From an uncultured Salinicoccus sp. (GTDB lineage: Bacteria > Bacillota > Bacilli > Staphylococcales > Salinicoccaceae): a DNA stretch of 64,000 bases. The translations under genes and the position numbers were made by a program. The stretch covers positions 62,001 through 126,000 of the forward strand of contig CANLWV010000003.1 in the NCBI GenBank assembly GCA_947494965.1, read 5' to 3'. Shown in pieces: positions 18,127-27,586 of this stretch; positions within the stretch are counted from its first letter, which is position 1, and each line of letters starts with the position of its first letter. Under the pieces are notes generated by a model that was not told the DNA's origin, did not search any database, and saw only the letters and a list, made by a program, of their open reading frames with translations.

Positions 18127-19158
18127 CTAAAGTCTGATACTGCGCTGCTCTTTCGAGCTCAAGTAGATCGCCTCGATGATTTTCGATACTTCCTTCGCCT
18201 CTTCTGAAGTCACTGTCAAAGGGGTTCCGTATTTGATCGCCGAAATGAAGTCTTCAGCTTGAAGCCGGCTGAATGTTTCGTCGACTTTGATATAATCGAT
18301 CCTCATAGTCGTCATAAGGTCTTCATCAGCCTGGTTGACTTGCATGTTGAATACATCAAGCCCCGCTTTTGTGCCGGAGATGCTTATGTGATTCTCGTCT
18401 TCAGGAATATTCGCTGCCCAACTTGTTTCAAAGAGCATAGTGGCACCATTGTTGAAGCGGATGAACGCACTGACGTGGTCCTCCACTTCGAAAGTATCCC
18501 GATTGAAGTGCCCCCATTCATTGACAGTGTTTGTACGACTTAAATGGTTATAGGTGGTGCTCGATACTTCCACTGGCTTGAGGTCCCCCATAAGATACAT
18601 GGCCATATCAAGCAGATGGCATCCATAGTCGATCAGAGCACCCCCACCTTGCAGATCATAATTGGTGAAGACACCCCATCCTGGGACCTTCCGCCGTCTT
18701 AGACCACGCACCCGCACCACCAATGGATCCCCGATCATTCCACGTTCAATTATTTTCTTGGATGCAATGGCTTCTTTCATATAGCGGTAATGGTAAGCAA
18801 TATGAAGCTTTACCCCATTGCGTTTTTCGGCTGCAATCATTGCATTGCATTCCTCAGTTGTCATAGCCATCGGTTTTTCGCACAACACATGTTTACCATT
18901 ATCCATCGCGTTTATGCTAAGCTCGGCATGAAATTTATTCGGGGTGCAAATGACTATGGCATCAACGTGGGGATACATATCTTCAATGTCGGCGAAGACA
19001 CTGGGAATCCCCAGTTCTTCTGCTACCTTCTCTGCCCGCTTTATATCCACATCATGAACAGCGGCAATCTCCACTTCATCAAATGTTCTGAAGGTTGGTA
19101 TATGGCGCCCTGTCGCTATCCCGCCTACTCCGATGAAACCCAATCTGATTTTAGTCAT
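18127..19158 (-). CDS. Gfo/Idh/MocA family NAD(P)-dependent sugar dehydrogenase
   Basis: A 343-residue oxidoreductase with the N-terminal Rossmann motif LGFIGVGGIATGRH and the family signature CEKPMAMTTEE (about residue 92-102), whose Lys is catalytic. The C-terminal beta-sheet domain contains YGCHLLDMAMYL with the conserved Asp/His pair. I start at the ATG at 19158, because AGGTG is seven bases upstream. It follows a second family member by nine bases, so the two may act on different substrates or in the two directions of an oxidation-reduction cycle. Confidence 0.88.
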   Translation of the reverse strand: MTKIRLGFIGVGGIATGRHIPTFRTFDEVEIAAVHDVDIKRAEKVAEELGIPSVFADIEDMYPHVDAIVICTPNKFHAELSINAMDNGKHVLCEKPMAMTTEECNAMIAAEKRNGVKLHIAYHYRYMKEAIASKKIIERGMIGDPLVVRVRGLRRRKVPGWGVFTNYDLQGGGALIDYGCHLLDMAMYLMGDLKPVEVSSTTYNHLSRTNTVNEWGHFNRDTFEVEDHVSAFIRFNNGATMLFETSWAANIPEDENHISISGTKAGLDVFNMQVNQADEDLMTTMRIDYIKVDETFSRLQAEDFISAIKYGTPLTVTSEEAKEVSKIIEAIYLSSKEQRSIRL

Positions 19159-19167
19159 GTTCAGCAC

Positions 19168-20193
19168 CTATTCCTCCATCATAGTCTTTTTGGTCCGGTC
19201 CGATTCAAAAGCCGCCAAAATGATTTCTACGGATTTCTTTGCATCTTCAGCAGTCACCGGCACCCGTTCATCCATTGCGATTGCTTCGATGAATGCATCC
19301 ATCACAAATGATTTCTTTGCTTGTCCTTCCTCGTCATTCGTCTGAATGCCTCCGTAGTTTTCTTGTACAACCGTGCCGTCTCGTCCTGTGAATATAAAAG
19401 AATGTTTCTCGTCGCCAAGGAGGTGCAACACTCCTTTTTCACCATATATCGTCGTGGAGTTATCCTCTGACCCATAAAAGGACCAGCTTGCTTGAAGCGT
19501 GCCGACGGCGTTGGACGCTGTCCGCAGGATACATACTGCATTATCATCGACATCTGAAAAACTTTTCGCTTCTTTGGAGATCAATCCACCTACTTCAACG
19601 ATCTCTTCGTTTAAAATGTAGCGGATCAGATCTGCCTTGTGCACCCCGAGATCCCCCATTGCGCCCATACCTGCTTCTTTCTCCTTGAAGAACCAACTTT
19701 CCTTCCCGTCGACGCTCCACTCTTCGGGTCCCGGATGACCGAACGTCGTACGGAAGGCATAGACTTTTCCGAGTTTTCCTGAGGTCACATAATCACGTGC
19801 AACCTGATGTTCTTTTATCAGCCTTTGGTTATGGCCGATCATCAATTGTTTCCCTGACTCTTTTTCTGCTGCAATCATACGGTCCATCTCTTCAGTAGAT
19901 AGTCCCATAGGTTTTTCGCATAGGACGTGCTTACCTGCTGCTAAGGCAGCAATGGAGATTTCGGCATGCAGATGATTAGGCACCGTGACACTTACAGCAT
20001 CGACAGATTCATCTTTTAAAAGATCTTGATACTTTTCGTAGGCTTTTCCTCCATATATTTTTTGCTGTGCCTCCGCACGCGAGACTACACGATCGCAAAA
20101 GGCTGTCAGCTTTACGTTATCGTTCTCTTCATATTCAGCGATATGCCGTTTTACACCGATACTGCCGCAACCGATTATGCCAACATTAATCAT
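19168..20193 (-). CDS. Gfo/Idh/MocA family NAD(P)-dependent sugar dehydrogenase
   Basis: A 341-residue paralogue of the downstream gene. It has Rossmann motif [14 protein letters not shown], the signature [12 protein letters not shown] with catalytic Lys, and [15 protein letters not shown] with the Asp/His pair. I start at the second ATG at 20193, seven bases after GGAG; the first ATG is too close to it. Its start overlaps the ThuA-like gene by eight bases. ThuB of rhizobia, which works with ThuA on trehalose, belongs to this family. Confidence 0.88.
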   Translation of the reverse strand: MINVGIIGCGSIGVKRHIAEYEENDNVKLTAFCDRVVSRAEAQQKIYGGKAYEKYQDLLKDESVDAVSVTVPNHLHAEISIAALAAGKHVLCEKPMGLSTEEMDRMIAAEKESGKQLMIGHNQRLIKEHQVARDYVTSGKLGKVYAFRTTFGHPGPEEWSVDGKESWFFKEKEAGMGAMGDLGVHKADLIRYILNEEIVEVGGLISKEAKSFSDVDDNAVCILRTASNAVGTLQASWSFYGSEDNSTTIYGEKGVLHLLGDEKHSFIFTGRDGTVVQENYGGIQTNDEEGQAKKSFVMDAFIEAIAMDERVPVTAEDAKKSVEIILAAFESDRTKKTMMEE

Positions 20194-20908
20194 GTTCATT
20201 CTCCTTTATCTCTTCTAGTGGTTCGGAGTTTCCATAATGATGTTTCCTGCCATGTCCGCTTCCTGCCCAAACGACGCCATTTTTAATGACTGTCTGAACA
20301 TTTTCATCATAGTACGTCGGATGTGTTTCATGACCTGGGCGGAAGTAGAATATTTTGCCGTTTCCTCTTTTGAACGTGCATGCGCTTCTGAAGACTTCTC
20401 CGCCTTCGAACCAGCTGAGCATTATCAACTCTTCAGGAGTTGGAATATCGAAGTGCTCCCCGTACATCTCTTCTTCAGGCAGTTCGAAATACTCTCCCAG
20501 GCCTTCCACAATCGGGTGGGCTGGATCTACTACCCAAAGACGCTCCTTCTCTCCAGCTTCACGCCACTTCAAATCGCATGATGTACCCATTAAAAGCTTG
20601 AAGGGTTTTGAGAAGTGGGCAGAGTGCAGCACCACCAGCCCCATGCCGTCCCAGACGCGCTGGCGTACTTTATCAGCGACTTCGTCGGACACTTCGTCGT
20701 GGGCTTTGTGACCCCACCATATAAGGACATCAGTGTTGTCCAGCACTTCATCAGTCAATCCGTTCTCAGGTTCGTCCAGTGTAGCCGTCTTCACTTCGTG
20801 GTCTCCTAGAAAACTGGCGATCTGGTTATGGATTCCTTCCGGGTAGACACGCTCTACAACTTCCGACTCCCTTTCATGACGATATTCATTCCAAACGGTT
20901 ACCTTCAT
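20186..20908 (-). CDS. ThuA-like domain protein
   Basis: A 240-residue protein of the ThuA class-I-glutamine-amidotransferase-like fold. The segments [14 protein letters not shown] (about 60-73), [13 protein letters not shown] (about 90-102) and [13 protein letters not shown] (about 197-209) with multiple His are typical. ThuA in rhizobia takes part in trehalose and maltitol use, and related proteins process 3-keto glycosides. Overlaps with both neighbours (8 and 4 bases) show tight operon coupling. The substrate is unknown. Confidence 0.85.
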   Translation of the reverse strand: MKVTVWNEYRHERESEVVERVYPEGIHNQIASFLGDHEVKTATLDEPENGLTDEVLDNTDVLIWWGHKAHDEVSDEVADKVRQRVWDGMGLVVLHSAHFSKPFKLLMGTSCDLKWREAGEKERLWVVDPAHPIVEGLGEYFELPEEEMYGEHFDIPTPEELIMLSWFEGGEVFRSACTFKRGNGKIFYFRPGHETHPTYYDENVQTVIKNGVVWAGSGHGRKHHYGNSEPLEEIKENEHD

Positions 20909-21927
20909 CCTTTTTCTTCCTCCTTTTTCGTCGATTGGCGTTCTATGATACGTGTCGGTACAGTAATATTGCGCTTTAGTCTGTTGTCATCCTTTATCAG
21001 CATGATCACTTCGTTACTTGCCTCTTTTCCCAATTCCTTGGGATATATGTCCACGACTGTTTGGGGAGGCGCTGCAAACTTGGTTAGAGGCGATTCACTG
21101 AAAGTGGCTGTCGCCACATCCTCAGGTATCCGAATCTGCATTTGATACAGCCGGGAGATGATCCGTGCATTCAATACCCCATCGAGTGTAAGAAGTGCCT
21201 GCGGTGATGTGTGGTCAAAGAGATCAACCAGCATCCTTTCAATGGAAGACTCGTCCTTGTCGCATTGCACGACTTTGCATTTACTGCTTAGTCCGTTAGA
21301 TGCCATCGCTTGCTCAAAGCCGGCTATCCTATCTTGGGAAACAGCGAAAACATCGTTGTCGACCACCATGACGATATCTTCATAACCTTCAGCGATCAAC
21401 AGCTCCGTCATCTCTTTTGCAGCCTGCACATTGTCATTATCGACATGGATGGCATCACCGCTGTTCATTACATCTTTTCCGATGACTACAAATGGGAAGG
21501 CCATACTGGTCAAGTACTCTATCACTGGGTCATTTTCTTTTGAATAAAGTAATATAAAACCATCCACTCTTTTTGAACTTATAAGATTTTTAACTTCAAG
21601 AAAAAGGCTGTCATCATCCTCCGCTGCAGTCATAATAGTCGAAAAACCTTTAGTTCTGCACGCTTCTGACACTCCGAAATTAACTTCTGTAAAAAATGGA
21701 TTTAATACAGCTTCATGTACTGCACTTTTTACCACAAGTCCAATAGTATATGATCTTTTGGTAACAAGATTCCTTGCTGCGACATGAGGCGTATACCCCA
21801 TCTGCTCCATTATTTTGCGTATCTTCCTCTTGGTATCTGAACTAATTCCCGGATGATCTTTTACAACCCTTGAGACTGTCGAAGGAGATACCCCAGCAGC
21901 TTTTGCCACATCTTTAATTGTAACCAT
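20905..21927 (-). CDS. LacI-family transcriptional regulator of the sugar operon
   Basis: A 340-residue repressor. The N-terminal helix-turn-helix and hinge are at residues 1-55 ([21 protein letters not shown]), followed by a periplasmic-binding-protein-like effector domain. The gene lies inside the operon it probably controls, after the permeases and overlapping the ThuA-like gene by four bases. Two candidate operators with the TGCAAACGATTG core lie in front of the operon. The effector is likely the imported sugar or a derivative. Confidence 0.9.
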   Translation of the reverse strand: MVTIKDVAKAAGVSPSTVSRVVKDHPGISSDTKRKIRKIMEQMGYTPHVAARNLVTKRSYTIGLVVKSAVHEAVLNPFFTEVNFGVSEACRTKGFSTIMTAAEDDDSLFLEVKNLISSKRVDGFILLYSKENDPVIEYLTSMAFPFVVIGKDVMNSGDAIHVDNDNVQAAKEMTELLIAEGYEDIVMVVDNDVFAVSQDRIAGFEQAMASNGLSSKCKVVQCDKDESSIERMLVDLFDHTSPQALLTLDGVLNARIISRLYQMQIRIPEDVATATFSESPLTKFAAPPQTVVDIYPKELGKEASNEVIMLIKDDNRLKRNITVPTRIIERQSTKKEEEKG

Positions 21928-21940
21928 TAGACCACCTCAT

Positions 21941-22783
21941 CTAACCTTTAGTTGATCCGGACATCAAGCCGGAAATTAAATACCTCTGTAGGAAAAGAAA
22001 CACGATTGCTATAGGCACTGCAATTAAAATGGAGCCTGCAGCAAATCTTGTGAAAGTATTCGCAAATTGATCATTGACCATATTGTAAAGTCCTAGTGCT
22101 AAAGTGAAGTTTTCTGGACTTCTCAAAACAATACGCGGCAATATAAAATCCATGAATGGCGCCATAAAATTGAATAATGCAACTACTGCAATAATCGGTT
22201 TAGCCAATGGAATCATTATTGTAAAGAATATACGGAAATGTCCAGCACCGTCCATTTTCGCAGACTCATCCAATTCTCTTGGAATAGTATCAAAATATCC
22301 TTTTACCAAGAACGCGTTCATCGGAATCGATCCACCTACATATACAAGAACAAGTCCCCAGAGAGAATCCAACAATCCTATTGTATTAAGCAAGATATAG
22401 ATGGCGACCATAGCCATTAATACTGGAAACATTTGTAGGATAAGAAAAGCATATAAGCCGTATTTTCGTCCAATAAACCGATACCTTGAGAATGCATAAG
22501 CAGTTAAAGTCACGAAAACCACTGAAAAGAAAGAAGAAAATGCCGCTACAATCAATGTGTTCTTATACCATGTCAGATACATACTTTGAGGGTCTGTAAA
22601 CAGCCATTTATAATGAGTGAATGACCAATTTTCAGGAATCATATTAGCTCCATATAAGTTATTCCCCGGATTTAACGAAATGCCGAAAGTCCAAAGAAGA
22701 GGGTAGAATATTACTATCGTCATAATAAACAATATCGTATACATGACAATCTGTTTTAAAAGATTTTTTCTTTTTTTAGTCAT
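21941..22783 (-). CDS. Sugar ABC transporter permease, MalG type
   Basis: A 280-residue CUT1 inner-membrane subunit with six transmembrane segments and the EAA loop for ATPase docking (ELDESAKMDGAGHFRIFFTI, about residues 180-200). The ending LISGLMSGSTKG is typical of MalG/MdxG proteins of maltodextrin importers. It shares one base with the end of the upstream MalF-type gene. Confidence 0.92.
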   Translation of the reverse strand: MTKKRKNLLKQIVMYTILFIMTIVIFYPLLWTFGISLNPGNNLYGANMIPENWSFTHYKWLFTDPQSMYLTWYKNTLIVAAFSSFFSVVFVTLTAYAFSRYRFIGRKYGLYAFLILQMFPVLMAMVAIYILLNTIGLLDSLWGLVLVYVGGSIPMNAFLVKGYFDTIPRELDESAKMDGAGHFRIFFTIMIPLAKPIIAVVALFNFMAPFMDFILPRIVLRSPENFTLALGLYNMVNDQFANTFTRFAAGSILIAVPIAIVFLFLQRYLISGLMSGSTKG

Positions 22784-24045
22784 TATATCTCACCCTCCTC
22801 TTGAACCGCTCTAGTACGACTGAACTGAAATGCGGCAACCGATGCTACAATAAGACCAATAATGATGGAAATTGCAGCGGCCATGTTATAATTCTGGGTC
22901 TCAAAAGTTAGTTTGTAGACCCATGAAATCAGAATGTCGGTGCCACCAGCATTTTGCTCTCTTATAGCAGGTCCACCAGCATTGAATAGATAAATGATGT
23001 TGAAGTTGTTGAAATTCCCTGCATATTGCATTATGAGAAGCGGTGCCGTGGCAAACATGATGTGCGGGAAAGTTATTCCTGTGAACTTTTGCCATCCTGA
23101 CGCACCATCCATATCAGCTGCTTCATACCAATCGTCGGATATACTTTGAAGGACGCCCGTGAACAAGGCAAAGACAAATGGGAATCCTAACCATGTTTGA
23201 ATCATTATCAGAGCAACTTTTGCCCAGAAGGGATCTGATAGCCACGGAATTGAAAGGCCGAACAATGGTTGCAGAATATCATTGTTGATCGCCCCGAACT
23301 GGTTATTGAATAGTGCAGAGAAAATAAGAATCGTCACAAATGCCGGCACTGCCCATGGCAAGATAAGTATAGTGCGTATCAGCCTTTTGAACTTTATCAA
23401 AGGATGATTGACGATGATTGCAAGAAGTAGGGCCAGGGCGATCTGTAGTGTTGTGGCCACGAGTGTCCATACGATCGTCCATGTAAAGACGCTGAAGAAA
23501 GTATTCCTCCAGATGTCCACTTCAATCAAAGCTTTGAAGTTTTCAAAACCAACATAGTCTAGAACGTTCCTAGGAGGTGCATTGTAGAGATTATAGTTGG
23601 TGAATGCTAGGAAGAACATATATAGCAATGGAAATACGACTAGAAAAATGAGTAGAAAAAGCCCAGGGGCAACAATTGCATAAGGGAAGCTTTTATCCCA
23701 TGCATCCCTGAATCTCTGTAGCATTGTTCTAAAGTCCCCGTTATTGATTAGTTTAGCATCCTTGTAGGCATCTATTATATTTGCAATATAGAAAGTAATT
23801 GCTATTACTACTACAAGAAGAGATATAATTCCTTGTGCCAGTAAAATTCGTGAATCATCCACACGAGGTATCTCACCAAGAGTAAAGAGTCCCCAGAATC
23901 CAATATTCAAGAAATTATAGAAAACCGCAAAGAATGATATAAAAAGAATAAAGAGGCCACCTGCTTTGGCGTACCTCTTATTGTATAGTTGGCCCAGCCC
24001 AGGAAGGATAGACAAAGCTGCGGCTAATTTCGGATTTTTCTTCAT
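22783..24045 (-). CDS. Sugar ABC transporter permease, MalF/MdxF type
   Basis: A 420-residue permease. The first 100 residues form an extra N-terminal membrane region (SILPGLGQLYNKRYAKAG) as in the long MdxF/GanP permeases of Bacilli. A CUT1 permease with the EAA loop EAADMDGASGWQKFTGITFP follows (about 310-330). The extension and the gene order support a maltodextrin- or oligosaccharide-type importer. Confidence 0.92.
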   Translation of the reverse strand: MKKNPKLAAALSILPGLGQLYNKRYAKAGGLFILFISFFAVFYNFLNIGFWGLFTLGEIPRVDDSRILLAQGIISLLVVVIAITFYIANIIDAYKDAKLINNGDFRTMLQRFRDAWDKSFPYAIVAPGLFLLIFLVVFPLLYMFFLAFTNYNLYNAPPRNVLDYVGFENFKALIEVDIWRNTFFSVFTWTIVWTLVATTLQIALALLLAIIVNHPLIKFKRLIRTILILPWAVPAFVTILIFSALFNNQFGAINNDILQPLFGLSIPWLSDPFWAKVALIMIQTWLGFPFVFALFTGVLQSISDDWYEAADMDGASGWQKFTGITFPHIMFATAPLLIMQYAGNFNNFNIIYLFNAGGPAIREQNAGGTDILISWVYKLTFETQNYNMAAAISIIIGLIVASVAAFQFSRTRAVQEEGEI

Positions 24046-24070
24046 AGTCTTTTCCTCCTAATCTTCGATA

Positions 24071-25360
24071 CTACTCTTCAGAATCTTGCCCTCCTGAAGC
24101 TGAGTCTATGTCAGTTTGTATTTGGGATTTTGCTTCTTCCAATACTTCGCGAGGATCATCCCCATTCGATATGAAAATCAGCGCATCTCCCATAGGCTCC
24201 CAAACCTGTGCCATCTCCGGAATATTAGGCATTGGGTTTGCGTTCTCGGCCTGCTCATTAAACACTCTCAACAGTTCATTGGAGTTTTCAACATCTGAGC
24301 GTGGCACTGTTTCCCTGAGGCCCTCAGTGACCAGTTTGCTGCTCTCAGCATTAGTCATAAACTTCAAGAGGTCTTTTGACCAGTATTCGTTCTCCGTATA
24401 TTCGGAAATCATCCATCCCTTGACTCCCATAAATGGTGTCATTGTTTCTCCATCAAGTTCAGGTAGTGTTGCTGTACCCAGTGAATCTCCAAGTGCCTCA
24501 GAATAGTCTGAGAGTTTCCATGGGCCTGTCATTGCAACAGGTGCCTTTCCATCTGTAAACAATCCATCAAGCACATCACCGGTCACATTCTCACTAAGGT
24601 ATCCGGCCTGGAACCACTCTTGCATACGTGTTGCTTGCTCAACTACACCATCTGTAGCGACTTGAAGATCTTCAGAGTTGTAACTTCCATCCTCTTCTTG
24701 GCCAAAAATCTGCTCATCTCCAGAGAACAGCAGGGGATATGAGAAGTAGAAGTTGGTTGCTTCCATCAGGAATCCGTATTCATTATTACTTTCATCCGTA
24801 TACTCTTCCATGATTGCTTCGAGTTCTTCAACTGTTTGAGGCGCTTCATCTATAATATCCTTATTATAATAGAGAGCAGCAGCTTCAACAGCAAATGGCA
24901 CGCCCATCAATGACCCTTCGTAAGTGAATGCTTCAAGGGCATTTTCGTTAAATGCATCCAACTCGAATTCAGATTGGTCGAGTTCCATTCCAAGGCCTTG
25001 GAGATAAGCACTCCCAATCATATCGTGTGGCTGTTGATAGAGGTCTGGACCCTGTCCTGCCGGAGCATCCAATGATAATTGTTCCAATTGGTCAGTCATG
25101 CCTACTTCTGTAAATTCAACAGCAATACCTGTTTCTTCTTCATACTTCTCAAAAATTTCACCGTATACTTCCATCTGATTTTCTCCATCAAGCCAAACAT
25201 TCAGCACTTCAGGCTTTTCTGGTTCAGAGCCCTCTTCGCCTGAGCCGTTGGCTCCTTCACCAGCAGCTTCTTCCCCACTCTCTGGTCTGTCCGGCCCACA
25301 GGCTGCCAACATCAGAACCAATGCAAACATCATCAATAGAAACCATTTGTTGCTCTTCAT
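24071..25360 (-). CDS. Extracellular sugar-binding lipoprotein, MalE/MdxE type
   Basis: A 429-residue lipoprotein and the first gene of the operon. The signal peptide ends in LMLAAC (Cys about residue 21), followed by a Gly/Glu-rich linker to about residue 50. The binding domain then starts with VLNVWLDGENQMEVYGEIFEKYEEETG, the family-1 solute-binding pattern of maltodextrin receptors. The acidic surface fits a salt-tolerant organism. The exact sugar (maltose, maltodextrin, trehalose or other) is not determined. Confidence 0.92.
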   Translation of the reverse strand: MKSNKWFLLMMFALVLMLAACGPDRPESGEEAAGEGANGSGEEGSEPEKPEVLNVWLDGENQMEVYGEIFEKYEEETGIAVEFTEVGMTDQLEQLSLDAPAGQGPDLYQQPHDMIGSAYLQGLGMELDQSEFELDAFNENALEAFTYEGSLMGVPFAVEAAALYYNKDIIDEAPQTVEELEAIMEEYTDESNNEYGFLMEATNFYFSYPLLFSGDEQIFGQEEDGSYNSEDLQVATDGVVEQATRMQEWFQAGYLSENVTGDVLDGLFTDGKAPVAMTGPWKLSDYSEALGDSLGTATLPELDGETMTPFMGVKGWMISEYTENEYWSKDLLKFMTNAESSKLVTEGLRETVPRSDVENSNELLRVFNEQAENANPMPNIPEMAQVWEPMGDALIFISNGDDPREVLEEAKSQIQTDIDSASGGQDSEE

Positions 25361-25400
25361 TATAATCCTCCTTCAAATATGTAAATCTTTTCATAATTCA

Positions 25401-25430
25401 ATATTAAAGCGCTTTCATGTGATAAGTCAA
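25401..25430 (-). promoter_or_regulatory. Promoter of the sugar-uptake operon
   Basis: On the minus strand TTGACT (25425-25430) and TAATAT (25401-25406) are separated by 18 bases, about 40 bases upstream of the binding-protein start. A cre-like element occupies the spacer and an operator lies just upstream of the -35. Confidence 0.7.
25404..25417 (-). promoter_or_regulatory. cre-like CcpA site
   Basis: The 14-mer TGAAAGCGCTTTAA on the minus strand matches the catabolite-response consensus with its AAAGCGCTTT core. It lies between the -35 and -10 elements, a position where CcpA binding would repress the operon when glucose is present. Confidence 0.7.
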
Positions 25431-25437
25431 CACTTTT

Positions 25438-25451
25438 TGCAAACGATTGCA
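25438..25451. promoter_or_regulatory. LacI-type operator 1
   Basis: The palindrome-like TGCAAACGATTGCA lies just upstream of the operon's -35. It shares a 12-base core with a second site 67 bases upstream. The likely ligand protein is the LacI-family regulator encoded in the operon. Confidence 0.65.
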
Positions 25452-25504
25452 TTAAAATCATACACTCACAGACAGTTTTTATGGAGGTGTGACGAAATTT
25501 CTTA

Positions 25505-25518
25505 TGCAAACGATTGTT
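25505..25518. promoter_or_regulatory. LacI-type operator 2
   Basis: TGCAAACGATTGTT repeats the first 12 bases of operator 1, with the two centres 67 bases apart, compatible with looping between two sites. It lies close to the terminator of the upstream GTPase gene. Confidence 0.55.
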
Positions 25519-25526
25519 CGAAAAAA

Positions 25527-25550
25527 ATACACCGGCAGGTGCCGGTGTAT
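25527..25550 (-). terminator. Terminator of the GTPase gene
   Basis: A ten-base-pair GC-rich stem with a four-base loop directly after the GTPase stop codon; on the minus strand it is followed by seven T residues. Confidence 0.9.
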
Positions 25551-26582
25551 CTAGCGGTGGTATTTTATGACTTCGCGTGCAAAATCATTCATGTCCCCCG
25601 CGTATCCGAAAGTCCCTTTTAGAACCGGATAGATGTTTTTGATTCCCATTTCACCTAGTGAAGATACAATGAAAGTCACCACGTTTAATTTACGCATTTT
25701 GAATACCGCACTGAATAATGACGTGAGGTGAGTGATGTGGTCTGCTGGGCTCTTCTTATCAGTGTCTTCCGCTTTTGCGCGGTTGATGTAATCGACAGCT
25801 CTTGGTATTTCGTGGCCAATGACATCGGCATCAGCCTTACTGACTTGATAATGGTCTTCGGTCATCTCTTCAATCGACTTATATGACCGGTTCAGTATGA
25901 TGTCTTTGAAGCTTGGCGAAAGGAGCTTCTTCGCCAGTGTATTCATCTTACGGGTCAGGAACTTCTCCAGATACCCTGCACTTTTAGCCCTCTTATCAAA
26001 AAGTGCATCCTTCTCGTCGAATACGGATGAAATCGTCAGTTCCAGTTCACGGATGCCGATATCGTCCTTAACACTGACAAATTGGTAATGAAGCGGCTGG
26101 TCGAGATGCTTCTTGAAAGTGACATGCAGTTCAGTATCCTTGTCGTTCATCAGTGTTTTTTGAAGTCGCTCGCCGCTTACATCAATCAAGGTGTCGCTTT
26201 TATTGTAGACGAAGGTGATGCGCACTCTTTTTTTCGCCAAGTACCGGATTACCGCTTCATCCGCTTCCCTTATCTTGGAGGAGAAGACATACAGTACATG
26301 TTTTATCCCTGTTTTGGAAATTAGCTTTTTGTACTGTTTTGGGGAATACTCTGTAGTACCGACGCCCGGGAAGTCCAATATCTCACCTTTTTTCCCAAAG
26401 GGGTAGGCACTTACCTCACGTGTGGCATCAGTCTGTGTCGAGACGGCCGAATCCATTCCTGTCAGGCGATTGACGAGTGCGCTTTTTCCGGCATCAACCT
26501 GGCCAATTATCGCAATACGATAGTCTAAAGTGCTTTTGATGTATTCATGATAGGACTGCAGCAAAGGATGTTCTTTCTCCAT
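25551..26582 (-). CDS. GTPase of unknown function, 50S-ribosome-binding-GTPase-like domain
   Basis: A 343-residue protein with an N-terminal GTPase domain: G1 GQVDAGKSALVN, G3 DFPGVG, G4 NKSD. The C-terminal half (about 200-343) is helical, and residues 310-335 include a weakly hydrophobic stretch that could touch the membrane. I start at the ATG at 26582 behind AGGAGGTG, not at the GTG three codons upstream. The gene lies 12 bases after the DUF368 carrier gene, so the two are surely co-transcribed. A role with that carrier is inference. Confidence 0.75.
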   Translation of the reverse strand: MEKEHPLLQSYHEYIKSTLDYRIAIIGQVDAGKSALVNRLTGMDSAVSTQTDATREVSAYPFGKKGEILDFPGVGTTEYSPKQYKKLISKTGIKHVLYVFSSKIREADEAVIRYLAKKRVRITFVYNKSDTLIDVSGERLQKTLMNDKDTELHVTFKKHLDQPLHYQFVSVKDDIGIRELELTISSVFDEKDALFDKRAKSAGYLEKFLTRKMNTLAKKLLSPSFKDIILNRSYKSIEEMTEDHYQVSKADADVIGHEIPRAVDYINRAKAEDTDKKSPADHITHLTSLFSAVFKMRKLNVVTFIVSSLGEMGIKNIYPVLKGTFGYAGDMNDFAREVIKYHR

Positions 26583-26594
26583 GCTATTCACCTC

Positions 26595-27437
26595 CTAAAC
26601 GCCATCTTCATTTTTTGATCCCATGTATAGGCTGATGATGAATCCGATAAATGCTGTTATGACCGTTACAATCCATGACCCGATAGTGTCAGGCAGTCCT
26701 GGATATATTGCGAATACAGAGCCCGTCACAAGCCCCAAAATCATTGCATAAGTCAAGTAGGTATAATGTCTGAGCATATATTGTATGATTCTGCTTGCTG
26801 CAAGCAGACCCAATACTATGCCGAGGCCCACAGCGATGACGACCGGCAGTATGCTGAAGTTCAGATCCAGAAGTTCACTGATTGAAAATATGACGATCGA
26901 ATAAGATCCGAGTATCAATAATACCAATGATCCTGATATCCCCGGCAACAACATGGTAGTGGACGCGAGCAGACCGCTTGCGAACATTTTCAACAACAAG
27001 GGGCCTGTGATGTCGACTTCCGTGACCGGCGCACCCTCTCCCCTGGCCATACCCGTTATGAACAGCACTGCAACCGCAGCTAGGAAGATGAGGTAATGAA
27101 CCGCACGGAATTCAACTTTATAGTTTGAAATCCTCAACAGCATCGGCACCACACCCAATACTAAACCGATGAAAAACCAGTGGGTAGGTACAGTATGCGC
27201 CTTCAGCAAATAATCAATTAATGAAGACAGCGTTACAATGGCTATACCCATGCCGATCACAAGCGGAACCAGAAACAAGATTGCTTTTTTATAGTCCTTT
27301 GATACTATCCTTGAGATGGCTCCTAAAAACTGGTCATATATGCCGAGGAGCAAGGCCATGGTGCCGCTGCTGACACCGGGTATGAGCTCACATGTACCCA
27401 TCAGAAAACCTTTAAATATATTTATCCATCTTATCAT
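26595..27437 (-). CDS. popT: DUF368 family protein, PopT-type undecaprenyl phosphate translocase
   Basis: A 280-residue integral membrane protein with eight to nine transmembrane segments. It has the two repeat motifs of DUF368: ELIPGVSSGTMALLLGIYDQF near residue 17 and LLPGISGSLVLLILGSY near residue 160. DUF368 proteins have been shown in other bacteria to recycle the C55-phosphate carrier across the membrane for wall synthesis, alongside DedA proteins. It starts at the ATG at 27437 and is followed by the GTPase gene. Confidence 0.85.
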   Translation of the reverse strand: MIRWINIFKGFLMGTCELIPGVSSGTMALLLGIYDQFLGAISRIVSKDYKKAILFLVPLVIGMGIAIVTLSSLIDYLLKAHTVPTHWFFIGLVLGVVPMLLRISNYKVEFRAVHYLIFLAAVAVLFITGMARGEGAPVTEVDITGPLLLKMFASGLLASTTMLLPGISGSLVLLILGSYSIVIFSISELLDLNFSILPVVIAVGLGIVLGLLAASRIIQYMLRHYTYLTYAMILGLVTGSVFAIYPGLPDTIGSWIVTVITAFIGFIISLYMGSKNEDGV

Positions 27438-27523
27438 TTCACTATCCCTCTACCTTTTCATTTTTGACATACTGATTGTAGCATAAATATTCTACATAAA
27501 TGGGATTACGGCCGGCTGATGAT

Positions 27524-27552
27524 TTGATAAACAAATTTTATACTGATATAAC
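27524..27552 (+). promoter_or_regulatory. Promoter of nadR
   Basis: TTGATA (27524-27529) and TATAAC (27547-27552) are 17 bases apart, about 35 bases before the nadR start. Confidence 0.6.
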
Positions 27553-27573
27553 TGTTTTAACACTGAAACAGTT
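27550..27573 (+). promoter_or_regulatory. Candidate operator at the nadR start site
   Basis: A perfect eight-base inverted repeat, AACTGTTT and AAACAGTT, with an eight-base spacer. It overlaps the end of the -10 and the expected transcription start, a classic repressor position. The binding protein is not known; NAD repressors such as NiaR or NadR itself are candidates. Confidence 0.45.
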
Positions 27574-27586
27574 AGGAGCTTGTGCA

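Noticed and set aside
27500-27586. Upstream in-frame extension of nadR
   Set aside because: The extra codons include the promoter and the inverted repeat; the ATG at 27587 has AGGAG and begins the conserved domain.
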